The notes: generated by a model from the letters alone, not told the origin. Counted from the first letter of the stretch, positions 48,306 to 57,912 are shown. The stretch: DNA of 64,000 nucleotides from Actinomycetota bacterium (GCA_009702755.1 WLHL01000003.1:1-64000), one strand, 5' to 3'. Numbers and translations are program-made.

Positions 48306-49237
48306 TTCGTCGGCTCACTCGCTGGACGAGTGCGATCAAACGCTGCTTCCACTTCTGAATACATCAGTGGCGGTTCTGTACCGACGACTTCTGCATCAGG
48401 TATCTGATCAGCATGGTCATACGACTGTTCTTGAAAGAACGAACCCATAAAGCGTTTGAAGAAGATGTAGATGATGATTCCCCACATGAGGGATGATCCA
48501 CCAAGCTTCATGATTCCACCAGCAGCTTGTTGGTCACTCAGAACGCTGATGCCACCGACGCGCACAATCGTGTCGTAGTGCTTGTACACAGCGCCTTCGG
48601 CAAAGGTCAGCCAACCTGCAGGAATCGTTGGAATTAAAGAGGTGCCGAAGAGATAAATCATCTTCGCACCATCAGACATTCGCCATTCGCGAATTGGTCC
48701 ACACACCGGAGTCCAGAACATCAACGACGTAAAGACCACTAGAACGTGCAACGAGTAATGCAACGGGCCACCGTCGGCACTTCGATTCACAATCTGGGGA
48801 ATATGCGTAATCATGAGTGTGCAGTTGTACACAACGACTCCGACCACCGGACGCGTAAGAACTCTGACCACCTTGTACGTGAGCCCCTTGCCAATGAGCA
48901 AACGGAAAAGCCATTCCGGTGTTGCCAACAAGGCCAACGGCGGAATGATGTACGTAAGAATCATGTGCTGCACCATGTGCATTGAGTACAGATACTCTTC
49001 CGCCAAGTCGTGCATGGGCCAGTCACTCGCCAACCACAACAACGCAATCATCACAATGAATGTGGTCTTTTGCCGGCGACTAATGACCTTGCCTTCAGGG
49101 GCGACCTTGGGCCCCAGAACGCGCACGGTGTACACAAAGGCAGCAATAAGCCCGATGATCAGTACCCAGACTTCTGGGTGGAACTGGTACCGCCAGGGGT
49201 CCGGGTTTGTTGTGGGTTCTATAGCGGCGAAGAACAC
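48302..49237 (-). CDS. ctaG: Cytochrome c oxidase assembly protein, caa3 CtaG family
   Basis: DWPMHDLAEEYLYSMHMVQHMILTYIIPPLALLATPEWL multi-TM. Confidence 0.88.
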   Translation of the reverse strand: MFFAAIEPTTNPDPWRYQFHPEVWVLIIGLIAAFVYTVRVLGPKVAPEGKVISRRQKTTFIVMIALLWLASDWPMHDLAEEYLYSMHMVQHMILTYIIPPLALLATPEWLFRLLIGKGLTYKVVRVLTRPVVGVVVYNCTLMITHIPQIVNRSADGGPLHYSLHVLVVFTSLMFWTPVCGPIREWRMSDGAKMIYLFGTSLIPTIPAGWLTFAEGAVYKHYDTIVRVGGISVLSDQQAAGGIMKLGGSSLMWGIIIYIFFKRFMGSFFQEQSYDHADQIPDAEVVGTEPPLMYSEVEAAFDRTRPASEPTN

Positions 49238-49255
49238 CGTCGACCCAACTCTCTA

Positions 49256-49561
49256 CTAGGAGATGAAGAACTTAAACGTTGCGAGTGCAGTGATGTACAC
49301 AAACAACGCAAGGCCCAAGCCTGTGTAAAACAAGAATGTGAAAATCTTGCTATCAAACTTCAAGTGCATGAAGTACGACACGACCATCACAAACTTGACC
49401 ACCATCATGATCATCAATGAAGGCATGAAGAGCGGCCCGAAGTCAACGTAATACGTAGAGACTTCAAGCGCAGTAATCGCCGCCAAGATGATCGCAATCT
49501 TGATGTACCCGGCATCTGTCATACCGTGTTCGTGTTCGTGCTGTTCAGTAGATGTACTCAT
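49256..49561 (-). CDS. Cytochrome c oxidase subunit IV (caa3/cyoD type)
   Basis: ITALEVSTYYVDFG...MIMMVVKFVMVVSYFMHLKFDSKIFTFLF. Confidence 0.85.
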   Translation of the reverse strand: MSTSTEQHEHEHGMTDAGYIKIAIILAAITALEVSTYYVDFGPLFMPSLMIMMVVKFVMVVSYFMHLKFDSKIFTFLFYTGLGLALFVYITALATFKFFIS

Positions 49562-49575
49562 GACGTCCCTCGCTA

Positions 49576-50217
49576 TCAGGATGGAATCAGGTAAACGAGA
49601 GTGAAGATAATGATCCACACCACGTCAACGAAGTGCCAATAAAGACCTACAAGTTCAACAACCTCAGCCTTAGTGCCAGTGATCTTGTTCTTGCGAATAA
49701 TGCCCACGGTGGAAAGCAACATGAGCACGCCAACCGACACGTGAATTCCGTGGAATCCAGTCAATGTGTAGAAGCTCGAGCCAAAGAGGCTGGTGGAGAA
49801 TCCGAGACCTTCACGAATGAAAGCGGTGAATTCGTAGACCTGGCCGCCAACAAAGGTCGCACCCAACACTGCGGTGATGGTGAGCCACAAGTTTGTACGG
49901 CTGTCATCGCCACGCTGAGCTGACGATACGGCCAACACCATTGTGAGAGAAGACATCAACAAAACAAAACTGCTGATCGACGTGAAAGGAATGTCGAAGA
50001 TTGCCATCGGATGTGGTCCGTCGGAGACACGACCTCGATACAACATGTAGGTGGAGATGAGGCCACCAAAGAGAAGGCATTCTGAGCCCAAGAACAGCCA
50101 CATCGCCAACTTGTTGTTGGTGAGGCCGGTGGACGTTTCGTGACCGTGTTCTGACGCGTGGTCAGCTGTGTGTGTTGCTGTCTCAGCCAAGGGGAGCAAT
50201 CTCCTTCGTGTTGCCAT
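49576..50217 (-). CDS. ctaE: Cytochrome c oxidase subunit III
   Basis: LAMWLFLGSECLLFGGLISTYMLYRGR...FYTLTGFHGIHVSVGV...VGLYWHFVDVVWIIIFTLVYL. Confidence 0.95.
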   Translation of the reverse strand: MATRRRLLPLAETATHTADHASEHGHETSTGLTNNKLAMWLFLGSECLLFGGLISTYMLYRGRVSDGPHPMAIFDIPFTSISSFVLLMSSLTMVLAVSSAQRGDDSRTNLWLTITAVLGATFVGGQVYEFTAFIREGLGFSTSLFGSSFYTLTGFHGIHVSVGVLMLLSTVGIIRKNKITGTKAEVVELVGLYWHFVDVVWIIIFTLVYLIPS

Positions 50218-52168
50218 CATTGTCTGATGGCTCAAAATCAATCTCTTCAGCAACGGATGGCTCGAGGACCCAACCGTATGCAGAGAACAATGTGATGGCG
50301 AAACCAATGACCATCATTGGAATGCCGTACACGACTCCTAAGCCGAGAAGACCAACGCCAATCGAGAGAAGAATTGGCCAGTACGACGGCGATGGCAAGT
50401 GGATGTGTGCATCCGCTGCATCTGCCTCTGCACGTACCAAATCTTCGCCTTCGGCAACCTTCTTCATTGTGTGTGTTGCTGTGTCTTCCTCGTACTTACG
50501 GTGGAAGAACTCATCCAAGTGATGAACAACAGGAATGCGATCGAAGTTGTGAGCCTTTGGCGGGCTGGTGGTCAACCACTCAAGGGTACGAGCGTCCCAT
50601 GGGTCAAGCGGCGCTTGCTGCTTGCTGCGAGCTGTAATCACCACGTTGATGAGGAAGAACAGAATGCCCACCGCGAGGATGAATGAACCAATCGAAGCAA
50701 TAAGGTTCCAGAATCCGAGGTTGAAGAAACCTTCACCTGCACGAGCTTCTGTCCACACGTACATACGACGTGGCTGGCCCTGAAGACCAAGAATGTGCAT
50801 GGGGCCGAATGTCATGTTCATACCAATGACCATGAACCAGAAGTTCCAAGCACCAAGTTTTTCGTTCAACATCTTGCCGAACACTTTTGGCCACCAGTAG
50901 TAGAAACCGGAGAACAGACCGAAGACCATTCCGCCGAACAACACGTAATGGAAGTGAGCAACGATGTAGTACGTATCTGTTTGCTGTGTGTCAGATGGTG
51001 CAACAGAGTGAGTAACACCTGACAAGCCACCGATGGTGAACAGCACCACGAGGCCAATCGCAAAGTTCATTGCGGTGGTGTACCAAATCTTGCCGCCCCA
51101 CATTGTGAGCAACCAGTTGAAGATTTTCACGCCGGTTGGAATCGCAATCGCCATTGTTGCGACGGAGAACACCGCCACTGATACAGGCCCGAGACCTGAG
51201 GCGAACATGTGGTGAGCCCACACGCCGAATCCGACGAGTCCGATCGAAGCCCCGGAGAACACTACGAATGGGTATCCAAAGAGAGGCTTACGAGCAAACG
51301 TTGGGAGTACTTCAGAGATGATGCCGAAGGCCGGCAGAATCAACACGTACACCTCTGGGTGTCCGAAGATCCAGAACAAGTGCTGCCACAACAGCGGGTC
51401 AGCGCCTTGGGAAACATCGAAGAACGTTGCTCCATACGATCGTTGCAGCATCAGAAGAACGAGTGCCACGGTGATCACAGGAAGTGAGAAGACCAAGAGG
51501 AACTGCACCACGAGGATCATCCACGTGAACACTGGCATCTTCATAAGGCTCATACCTGGAGCGCGCATGTTGAGAACTGTGACAATCAGGTTGATGGAGC
51601 CAAGCAAAGACGCCACACCAGCAATCTGCAAACCGATAACCCAAAAGTCGACACCATGTGATGGCGAGAAGATCGGACCGGAGTTTGGTGCATACATGAA
51701 CCAACCACCATCAGCAGCTCCGCCAAGGAACCACGAAGCGTTGAGTACAAGACCACCGATGATGAGAAGCCACAATGACAATGCGTTGATTCGTGGGAAC
51801 GCAACGTCGCGCGCACCAATCTGCAATGGCAAGAAGTAGTTCGCAAACGCACCAGCCATTGGCATGGCGAACAAGAACACCATGGTGGTGGCGTGCATGG
51901 TGAACATTTGGTTGTACTTGTCAGCACTAAGAATCTGGCCGTCTGGCATCGCAAGCTGCAAACGAATGAGCAGTGCTTCCACGCCACCAATGATGAAGAA
52001 CACCATGGCGACAACGCCGTACATGATGCCGATCTTCTTATGGTCAACGGTGAAGAGCCACTCGCGCCAGCCCTTTGTAGCAACCGGGCGCTTCACAGCA
52101 CCAAGAGTCTGTTGTGGAGTCACCACTACTGGAGTAGTGCCTGTTCCGGGTCGTTCGATGATCGCCAT
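50183..52168 (-). CDS. ctaD: Cytochrome c oxidase subunit I (canonical)
   Basis: All ligand motifs present: FTMHATTMVF, FGHPEVYVLILPAFGIISEVLP, WAHHMFASG, AHFHYVLFGG. Confidence 0.97.
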   Translation of the reverse strand: MAIIERPGTGTTPVVVTPQQTLGAVKRPVATKGWREWLFTVDHKKIGIMYGVVAMVFFIIGGVEALLIRLQLAMPDGQILSADKYNQMFTMHATTMVFLFAMPMAGAFANYFLPLQIGARDVAFPRINALSLWLLIIGGLVLNASWFLGGAADGGWFMYAPNSGPIFSPSHGVDFWVIGLQIAGVASLLGSINLIVTVLNMRAPGMSLMKMPVFTWMILVVQFLLVFSLPVITVALVLLMLQRSYGATFFDVSQGADPLLWQHLFWIFGHPEVYVLILPAFGIISEVLPTFARKPLFGYPFVVFSGASIGLVGFGVWAHHMFASGLGPVSVAVFSVATMAIAIPTGVKIFNWLLTMWGGKIWYTTAMNFAIGLVVLFTIGGLSGVTHSVAPSDTQQTDTYYIVAHFHYVLFGGMVFGLFSGFYYWWPKVFGKMLNEKLGAWNFWFMVIGMNMTFGPMHILGLQGQPRRMYVWTEARAGEGFFNLGFWNLIASIGSFILAVGILFFLINVVITARSKQQAPLDPWDARTLEWLTTSPPKAHNFDRIPVVHHLDEFFHRKYEEDTATHTMKKVAEGEDLVRAEADAADAHIHLPSPSYWPILLSIGVGLLGLGVVYGIPMMVIGFAITLFSAYGWVLEPSVAEEIDFEPSDNDGNTKEIAPLG

Positions 52169-52180
52169 GTCGTTCTCCGA

Positions 52181-53437
52181 TTACTTCAGCGTCAATAGGT
52201 AGGCAACGAGCTTGTCAATGTCGTCCTCGGTGAGGCCGAGATTCGGCATACCGCGGTACAAACCATTGGTTTTTTCAAGTTTTGCTGGGTCGGCATACAT
52301 CGGCTTCATTGCCGGTGCATTGCGCAACCACGCACGCAAGTTCTTCTCATTTAGGCAATCCTCAGAGACACCGGCGAGATACTTCGCGCCAAATTCTTCT
52401 GACTTTGCATCCCACACATCTGCACGGCACTTCTGATTCACCAGGTCGAACATGGCGCCAGCAAATGTGTTGCGAGTCATGAGTGTCGTCAAGTTCGGTG
52501 CAGCACCGGAATAAACGTTCTCGTCAGGAGCAGAGATGATTGCTTTGCCATTGGCATCTTTAATGCCGTTGACTTGGTGACAGCGTGAGCACTGGTTAAT
52601 GAAGGTTGTTTCGCCTTCCTTTGCCAATGTTCCTTCTGCAGGGGGCGTATACGCCTTCTGCTGGTTAGCCACCCACTTTGCGAAGTCTTCCTTCGACAAT
52701 GCAATGGCTTCCATGCGCATGTTTGCGTGGGAGAGACCACAGAACTCGGTGCACTGGCCGGCATAAATGCCTGGCTGATCAGCTTGCATACGAAGCAAGT
52801 GAATACGACCAGGAACTGCGTCCTTCTTACCGTTCAGTGCTGGAATCCAGAATGAGTGAATAACGTCGCGGCTTGTCTCGCGCAACAAAACATTGGTGTC
52901 TTCAGGAATGACCAACTGACCCGACGTGATAATCGGCTGCGTAATGCCCTGATCTGCTTGAGCGGGATAGTCATATTCCCACCACCACTGCTGACCAGTG
53001 ACATTGATAATCATTTCGGTGTCTTGCGTTTCTGCAAGATCCATGATTGTGCGGAAAGTGAAAACACCGACAACGGTCAAGATCAAAGCAGGAACAATCG
53101 TGAGAACGATTTCGACGATGGGCTTGCCGTGCGACTGAGCAGGAATCGCCTGACCCTTGTCGCGGAACTTCACGAAGATGTACCCAGCGAGTGCCGAGAC
53201 AAGAACACCGACGATGCCGGCGATGGGGAACACCAGTTTGTCGAGTGAGTAAATCATCTGGGCGTTATCGCCCTTTGGCTTCCAGGTGTCTTGCGGTGCG
53301 TTCTGAGCACAACCTGCCAACACGACAGCGCCAGCGACGCCTGCGACGGTGGTCGAAATTCGACGTGTCAAACTTTTCACGGGGCTCACGGTATCCATTG
53401 CCTTCTCCGTTGTCTTGGGCTTATTGGTGTGGCTCAC
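52181..53437 (-). CDS. ctaC: Cytochrome c oxidase subunit II with fused C-terminal cytochrome c domain (caa3 type)
   Basis: CuA motif YAGQCTEFCGLSHANM; heme c motif NQCSRCHQ; lipobox-like VLAGCAQ. Confidence 0.95.
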   Translation of the reverse strand: MSHTNKPKTTEKAMDTVSPVKSLTRRISTTVAGVAGAVVLAGCAQNAPQDTWKPKGDNAQMIYSLDKLVFPIAGIVGVLVSALAGYIFVKFRDKGQAIPAQSHGKPIVEIVLTIVPALILTVVGVFTFRTIMDLAETQDTEMIINVTGQQWWWEYDYPAQADQGITQPIITSGQLVIPEDTNVLLRETSRDVIHSFWIPALNGKKDAVPGRIHLLRMQADQPGIYAGQCTEFCGLSHANMRMEAIALSKEDFAKWVANQQKAYTPPAEGTLAKEGETTFINQCSRCHQVNGIKDANGKAIISAPDENVYSGAAPNLTTLMTRNTFAGAMFDLVNQKCRADVWDAKSEEFGAKYLAGVSEDCLNEKNLRAWLRNAPAMKPMYADPAKLEKTNGLYRGMPNLGLTEDDIDKLVAYLLTLK

Positions 53438-54558
53438 GGCACCACCACCTTGATCTCGCCTGTCGCACCTGGCACCGTCAACGTGTACGGAGCCTCAGGG
53501 TTCGAAGGCTTGGGAATAGTGACAGTCAAAGCTTGCTCTTCGTTCTTGCCGGTCAGCTGAGTACAGGTTCCGACCTTTTCCATCACGTCAGTGGTTCCCA
53601 CCTTGGCTTCACCCAAGTTGGCAACCAAGCGATATTCCTCTGAATCAAGATTGCGGAACAAAATCGTTGTGGAGTTCGAGCGTGGAATTGTGATGGCCTG
53701 AACGTCACGCTTCAGTCCGACTTCTTGAGCACGAATCTTGCCGTCTTCAACGAAAATTGTTGCAACGACTCCGGAACGCAACGACACGGAGCCATTGGCT
53801 TCGTGGTCGTAATGCTCGCCGGCTTCTTTGCCGCACTCACGATGGGAAATTGAGTACGGATCTTCCTTCGCATACTTCACAAGTTCTTTGCGCTCACCGT
53901 TCAGCGCGCTCGCGATGCCGGCAACAGCAAGGACGAGAACGCCCACAACCGAGATGATTGCTGTGGACTTGCCACGTAATGCTGGCTTTGCTGCGAGAAG
54001 AATTCCCGTAACGAAAATCAGCGCAGACACAATAATGAAGATGATTGATGCTTCGTCCTTAGAGACAGTGAGCATGATGCGTGAGAACAAGAACGCAACA
54101 ACACCGAGCACCACAGCAGCAATGCCTGGGTAATCAAGTGCGCCAATTGCGCGATGACGAACAAATGAGTTGAACTCGGTATCAGCAGATGCCTTTTCAG
54201 CCCAGTCGTCAATGACCCATTCCACGGCGCCACCGACAAGGACAGCAAGACCGAGAACAAAAACAATCTCGTTTGTTGCAATTCCCAAAAGTGTCAACGC
54301 ACCACCAAGTGCAAAAACGATTGGCCAAAAAGAAGGAGCCGTTGTTTCCGTGTTTGCCTCTACTGCTTCAGCAACAGAGTCTGTGTCGCCGTCAGAAGTG
54401 AAGATCGAGAAACCAGCGATGAGTGCAGCGCTAATAAACAAACCAAATAACGCATATGCACCAAGGTCTGAAGGATTAACGAGGAAGCAGTACAAGACTG
54501 CGGACACAAGACCAAGGCCTGTGAGGCCGAGGAAATATTTTGAGCCTGGAGTAATCAT
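53434..54558 (-). CDS. Membrane protein (actinobacterial cox subunit IV-like helices) with C-terminal cupredoxin-like domain lacking obvious Cu ligands
   Basis: Repeated TM blocks such as FWPIVFALGGALTLLGIATNEIVFVLGLAVLVGGAVEWVIDDWAE; C-terminal beta-rich ITIPRSNSTTILFRNLDSEEYRLVANLG...YTLTVPGATGEIKVVVP; ATGA overlap with ctaC. Confidence 0.6.
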   Translation of the reverse strand: MITPGSKYFLGLTGLGLVSAVLYCFLVNPSDLGAYALFGLFISAALIAGFSIFTSDGDTDSVAEAVEANTETTAPSFWPIVFALGGALTLLGIATNEIVFVLGLAVLVGGAVEWVIDDWAEKASADTEFNSFVRHRAIGALDYPGIAAVVLGVVAFLFSRIMLTVSKDEASIIFIIVSALIFVTGILLAAKPALRGKSTAIISVVGVLVLAVAGIASALNGERKELVKYAKEDPYSISHRECGKEAGEHYDHEANGSVSLRSGVVATIFVEDGKIRAQEVGLKRDVQAITIPRSNSTTILFRNLDSEEYRLVANLGEAKVGTTDVMEKVGTCTQLTGKNEEQALTVTIPKPSNPEAPYTLTVPGATGEIKVVVP

Positions 54559-54564
54559 CTCGAC

Positions 54565-55170
54565 CTACTTCTGCACGTACACGAAGAACCACACTGCGGT
54601 GAATGCCGCAGTGAGGAAGTACCAATACAACGCATTTGCTGAAATGACCTGCAGGTCATCATCGCGTCCGCCGACGGAACGGAAGAAAGCAACTGCAGTG
54701 AACGCCATGCCGCTCACAATCAACGCCAACATGGTGCCGGTGATTGCGTAGAACATGGCACCAAATGCGCCTTCTGCCACAACAACTTCCATCTGGGCGT
54801 AGATGGCAACTTGGGCATTCACAATTGCGATACCAATGCCAAACAAAATCACAAGCGCAAGAGAGCGGTGCTGACCATCGCGGCGCTTTGCGGCATACAC
54901 AGCCCACTGAGCCATCAATGCTGCAAATGGGAATGTTGCAAACATTGTGTTAGCAGCTACTTCAGGAACGATGATGTCCTTCGACATCCAGTCCTTGATG
55001 ATCTTCAAACCATCAGCAGATTCACGAGTCGGTGCACCCGCGCGGAACTTCATCCACATTGCGAGCATGCCGGCGATCAACATTCCTGCTGCAGCAGCGA
55101 CTAACGCTGTGCCGACAAGAACCTGACGACGTGATGTCTGTGAGGGTGCGGAAGGCAATGCCAATGTCAT
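54565..55170 (-). CDS. Divergent heme-copper oxidase subunit III-like protein
   Basis: FGAMFYAITGTMLALIVSG and ALYWYFLTAAFTAVWFFVYV align with CtaE FYTLTGFHGIHVSVG and GLYWHFVDVVWIIIFTLVYL. Confidence 0.7.
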   Translation of the reverse strand: MTLALPSAPSQTSRRQVLVGTALVAAAAGMLIAGMLAMWMKFRAGAPTRESADGLKIIKDWMSKDIIVPEVAANTMFATFPFAALMAQWAVYAAKRRDGQHRSLALVILFGIGIAIVNAQVAIYAQMEVVVAEGAFGAMFYAITGTMLALIVSGMAFTAVAFFRSVGGRDDDLQVISANALYWYFLTAAFTAVWFFVYVQK

Positions 55171-56777
55171 GCCGGTACCTCCTGAGAAGGCTTCGCGTCG
55201 AGAAGTGGTTCGCTTGAAGAAACCGTTGCGAGTGAAGCGAAGTTGTTTGCTGGTGCTGGTGAAGGAATCGACCACTCAAGTGTGTGTGCATCCCATGGGT
55301 CGTCTTTTGCTCCGGCACCTGCGCGCACTGCTGCGACAAGAAGACCAACGTACGCGAGGACGACAAGTGCAATCAGTGCAGAGCCTGCTGCGGCAAGAAC
55401 GTTCCACAGTGCAACGGGACCGTCGTAATCAAAACCAGTGACAATGTTTGCTGGCTGATCAGCAAAGCCGGCGATGTACAGCGGAAGCGATGAAAGAACA
55501 GTTCCGATCAAGCCAAGACCAGCAAGGCCAAGAACTTTTTTGTCGTCAAGAACAACGCCCCACAACTTTGGTGCCCAGTGCGTCAATGCACCAAGTGCAA
55601 CCAACACGCCGCCGTATGCGAGATACAGCGTGACGCCTTCAGCGAATGACGTTCCCTGCAAATCTGCGTCCTTGATGTTCGCGAGGAATGAACCAGTAGC
55701 GCCAGCAAGAATCATGAGCACTCCAAGAATGGAGAACGCAAAAGCTGCATTCACTGTTGGCTTGCCTTCCTTGAAGGAAAGCATTGCGACTGCAAGAGCA
55801 ACGAGCATTCCGAGAAGCGGCAGACCGTTTGTCAGAAGGAACAGCACAGTGCTGGACAACTTGTCGCCGTTTGTGCCGGAGAGATCAAGAACATGATTGG
55901 TCTGTGTGACCGCGCCGATGGTTGCAGTGGAAATCAATGCAATGCCGCCGAGCAAGACGGGGCGCAATGGCTGGCGAACACGTGCTGCCACAGGAGCAAC
56001 TTCCGCAAGAACTCCGAGCGCCATGATGACGAACACGAAGGTGTGTGGGGCTGAGTAGATCCAACCAAGCCATGTCTCCATGCCCTTGCCGCCACCGAAT
56101 GCGTTCTGTGCGTAGGTGTGGTCTACATAGAGATAGATGATGTTGCTCATTGCGACCGGCACAGTGAGCAATGTTGCGATTGATGCGATGAGGGCAGACC
56201 ACGAGAACGCAGGAATCATGTCGAGTGACATGCCTAGAGCGCGTGATGTGAGAATTGTGGTTGCAACAGAAATGCTTGCTGACAAAAGGCCCACAAGAAG
56301 AAGTCCAACACCCATCAGGAAGAGGTCGCCCATGTCGGCGTTACCACCATTAGGGCCGCCGTTAGCAATGAGTGAAATTAGGACGAGACCGGATCCGAAG
56401 AACCATGCCCAGAATCCGTATTGCGCCAAGCGCGGGAACGCGATTGCTTTTGAACCGACCTGCATGGGAACCACTGCAATTGCAATGCCAATAAAGAGAG
56501 GTGCCAGTAATCCGAGAACAAGGACGTGACGGAACAACCATGAAAGCTGAAGCGCAGCATCTCCATCAAAGATCTGCATGCTGGATGGGCTCATTCTCTC
56601 CAAGCCAAAGATGATGCCGATGACGGCAACCTCTATTGCGTGAACAAGAGACCAACCGATGAACAGTCTTCCGATCTTTTTATGATCGCTACTGGTCATC
56701 CATTGGCCAACTGAGGCGACAACGGACGAGCCAGAGCTCTTGGTCGATGCGCCGACATGAGTGTCGTTGGTGGTCAT
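55167..56777 (-). CDS. Divergent (apparently ligand-less) heme-copper oxidase subunit I-like protein
   Basis: TSSDHKKIGRLFIGWSLVHAIEVAVIG, VVPMQVGSKAIAFPRLAQYGFW, LGVLAEVAPV, DDPWDAHTLEWSIPSPAPANNF match CoxI framework, but ligand motifs are replaced. Confidence 0.82.
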   Translation of the reverse strand: MTTNDTHVGASTKSSGSSVVASVGQWMTSSDHKKIGRLFIGWSLVHAIEVAVIGIIFGLERMSPSSMQIFDGDAALQLSWLFRHVLVLGLLAPLFIGIAIAVVPMQVGSKAIAFPRLAQYGFWAWFFGSGLVLISLIANGGPNGGNADMGDLFLMGVGLLLVGLLSASISVATTILTSRALGMSLDMIPAFSWSALIASIATLLTVPVAMSNIIYLYVDHTYAQNAFGGGKGMETWLGWIYSAPHTFVFVIMALGVLAEVAPVAARVRQPLRPVLLGGIALISTATIGAVTQTNHVLDLSGTNGDKLSSTVLFLLTNGLPLLGMLVALAVAMLSFKEGKPTVNAAFAFSILGVLMILAGATGSFLANIKDADLQGTSFAEGVTLYLAYGGVLVALGALTHWAPKLWGVVLDDKKVLGLAGLGLIGTVLSSLPLYIAGFADQPANIVTGFDYDGPVALWNVLAAAGSALIALVVLAYVGLLVAAVRAGAGAKDDPWDAHTLEWSIPSPAPANNFASLATVSSSEPLLDAKPSQEVPA

Positions 56778-56922
56778 TTTCGGATGGTCTCCTGGTGACA
56801 CCCCATGGCCCTTGCGAACTTCCGGGGTGATTTCGCCTAGATGTAACGCTCTAACACTAACCACCGCCCCCACTCGGTGGGTAAATCCTTGGAAGGCTTT
56901 TAGTTAGTGCAATTGCGCATCA

Positions 56923-57861
56923 TTAACGAACAAAGACATCGACGGTCAGGGCGACGAAGAGGACCGTGATGTACGAAATCGAGAACGAAAACAGCTTCAT
57001 CGATGCCGCTGGACTATCGGATCGACCTAGTGCGATTGTGCCCCACAAGAAGCCCAGGCCAAGCACTGCGGCCGAGATGCCGTAAACCCAGCCCATGTCT
57101 CCCACCGGGATAATCACCAAGCTGGAAATAGTTAGTGCGATTGTGTACAGAACCATGGATCGGATGACCTTCTCATGGCTTTCCACCACGGGAAGCATGG
57201 GAACTCCGGCCGCCGTGTAGTCCTCGCGGTGCTTAATGGCCAATGCCCAGAAGTGTGGAGGGGTCCACAAGAAGATGAGCAAGAACAGAAGCCAAGGGGT
57301 CCAGGACAACGAATTGGTGACCGCAGCCCAGCCGACCAATACGGGAACAGCCCCAGCGGCGCCGCCGATAACGATGTTCTGCTTACTCGTGCGCTTCAGC
57401 CACAAGGAATAGACGAACACGTAGAAGAACGTGGCCGACAATGCCAAACATGCCGACAAGAAGTTGGCACCAGCCCACAAGACCGCAAAAGCGAGAATTT
57501 CAAGCGAAATAGCAAAAACAAGGGCGTTTCTTGGGGCGATCAGGCCAGTCACCAAAGGACGAGTCTTCGTGCGCTCCATCAAGGCATCAATGTCCCTATC
57601 GATGTACATGTTGATTGCATTCGCGCCGCCGGCAGCCAACGAGCCGCCAATCAACGTAATCAGAATGAGACTGAATGCGGGCCAACCGCCTTCTGCCACC
57701 ACCATCGTTGGAACCGTGGTGATAAGCAACAACTCAATGATTCGGGGCTTTGTGAGAGCAATGTAGCCACCAACAACGGATCGAGGAGCACGACCAGAAT
57801 TGTGTCCGCGGCTAGTCAGGCGCGAGGGGACGACGGGACGAACATTGAGGGGCACAGTCAT
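56923..57861 (-). CDS. ctaB: Protoheme IX farnesyltransferase
   Basis: GGYIALTKPRIIELLLITTVPTM, NMYIDRDIDALMERTKTRPLVTG, WTPPHFWALAIKHREDYTAAGVPMLP. Confidence 0.96.
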   Translation of the reverse strand: MTVPLNVRPVVPSRLTSRGHNSGRAPRSVVGGYIALTKPRIIELLLITTVPTMVVAEGGWPAFSLILITLIGGSLAAGGANAINMYIDRDIDALMERTKTRPLVTGLIAPRNALVFAISLEILAFAVLWAGANFLSACLALSATFFYVFVYSLWLKRTSKQNIVIGGAAGAVPVLVGWAAVTNSLSWTPWLLFLLIFLWTPPHFWALAIKHREDYTAAGVPMLPVVESHEKVIRSMVLYTIALTISSLVIIPVGDMGWVYGISAAVLGLGFLWGTIALGRSDSPAASMKLFSFSISYITVLFVALTVDVFVR

Positions 57862-57912
57862 TCATCGTATGGCTGGTAAGCAAAGACGACCAATCGGCAG
57901 CACAATGTTTCA

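Noticed and set aside
57175-57879. 234-aa ORF antisense to ctaB
   Set aside because: Opposite a highly conserved farnesyltransferase; no recognisable protein features.
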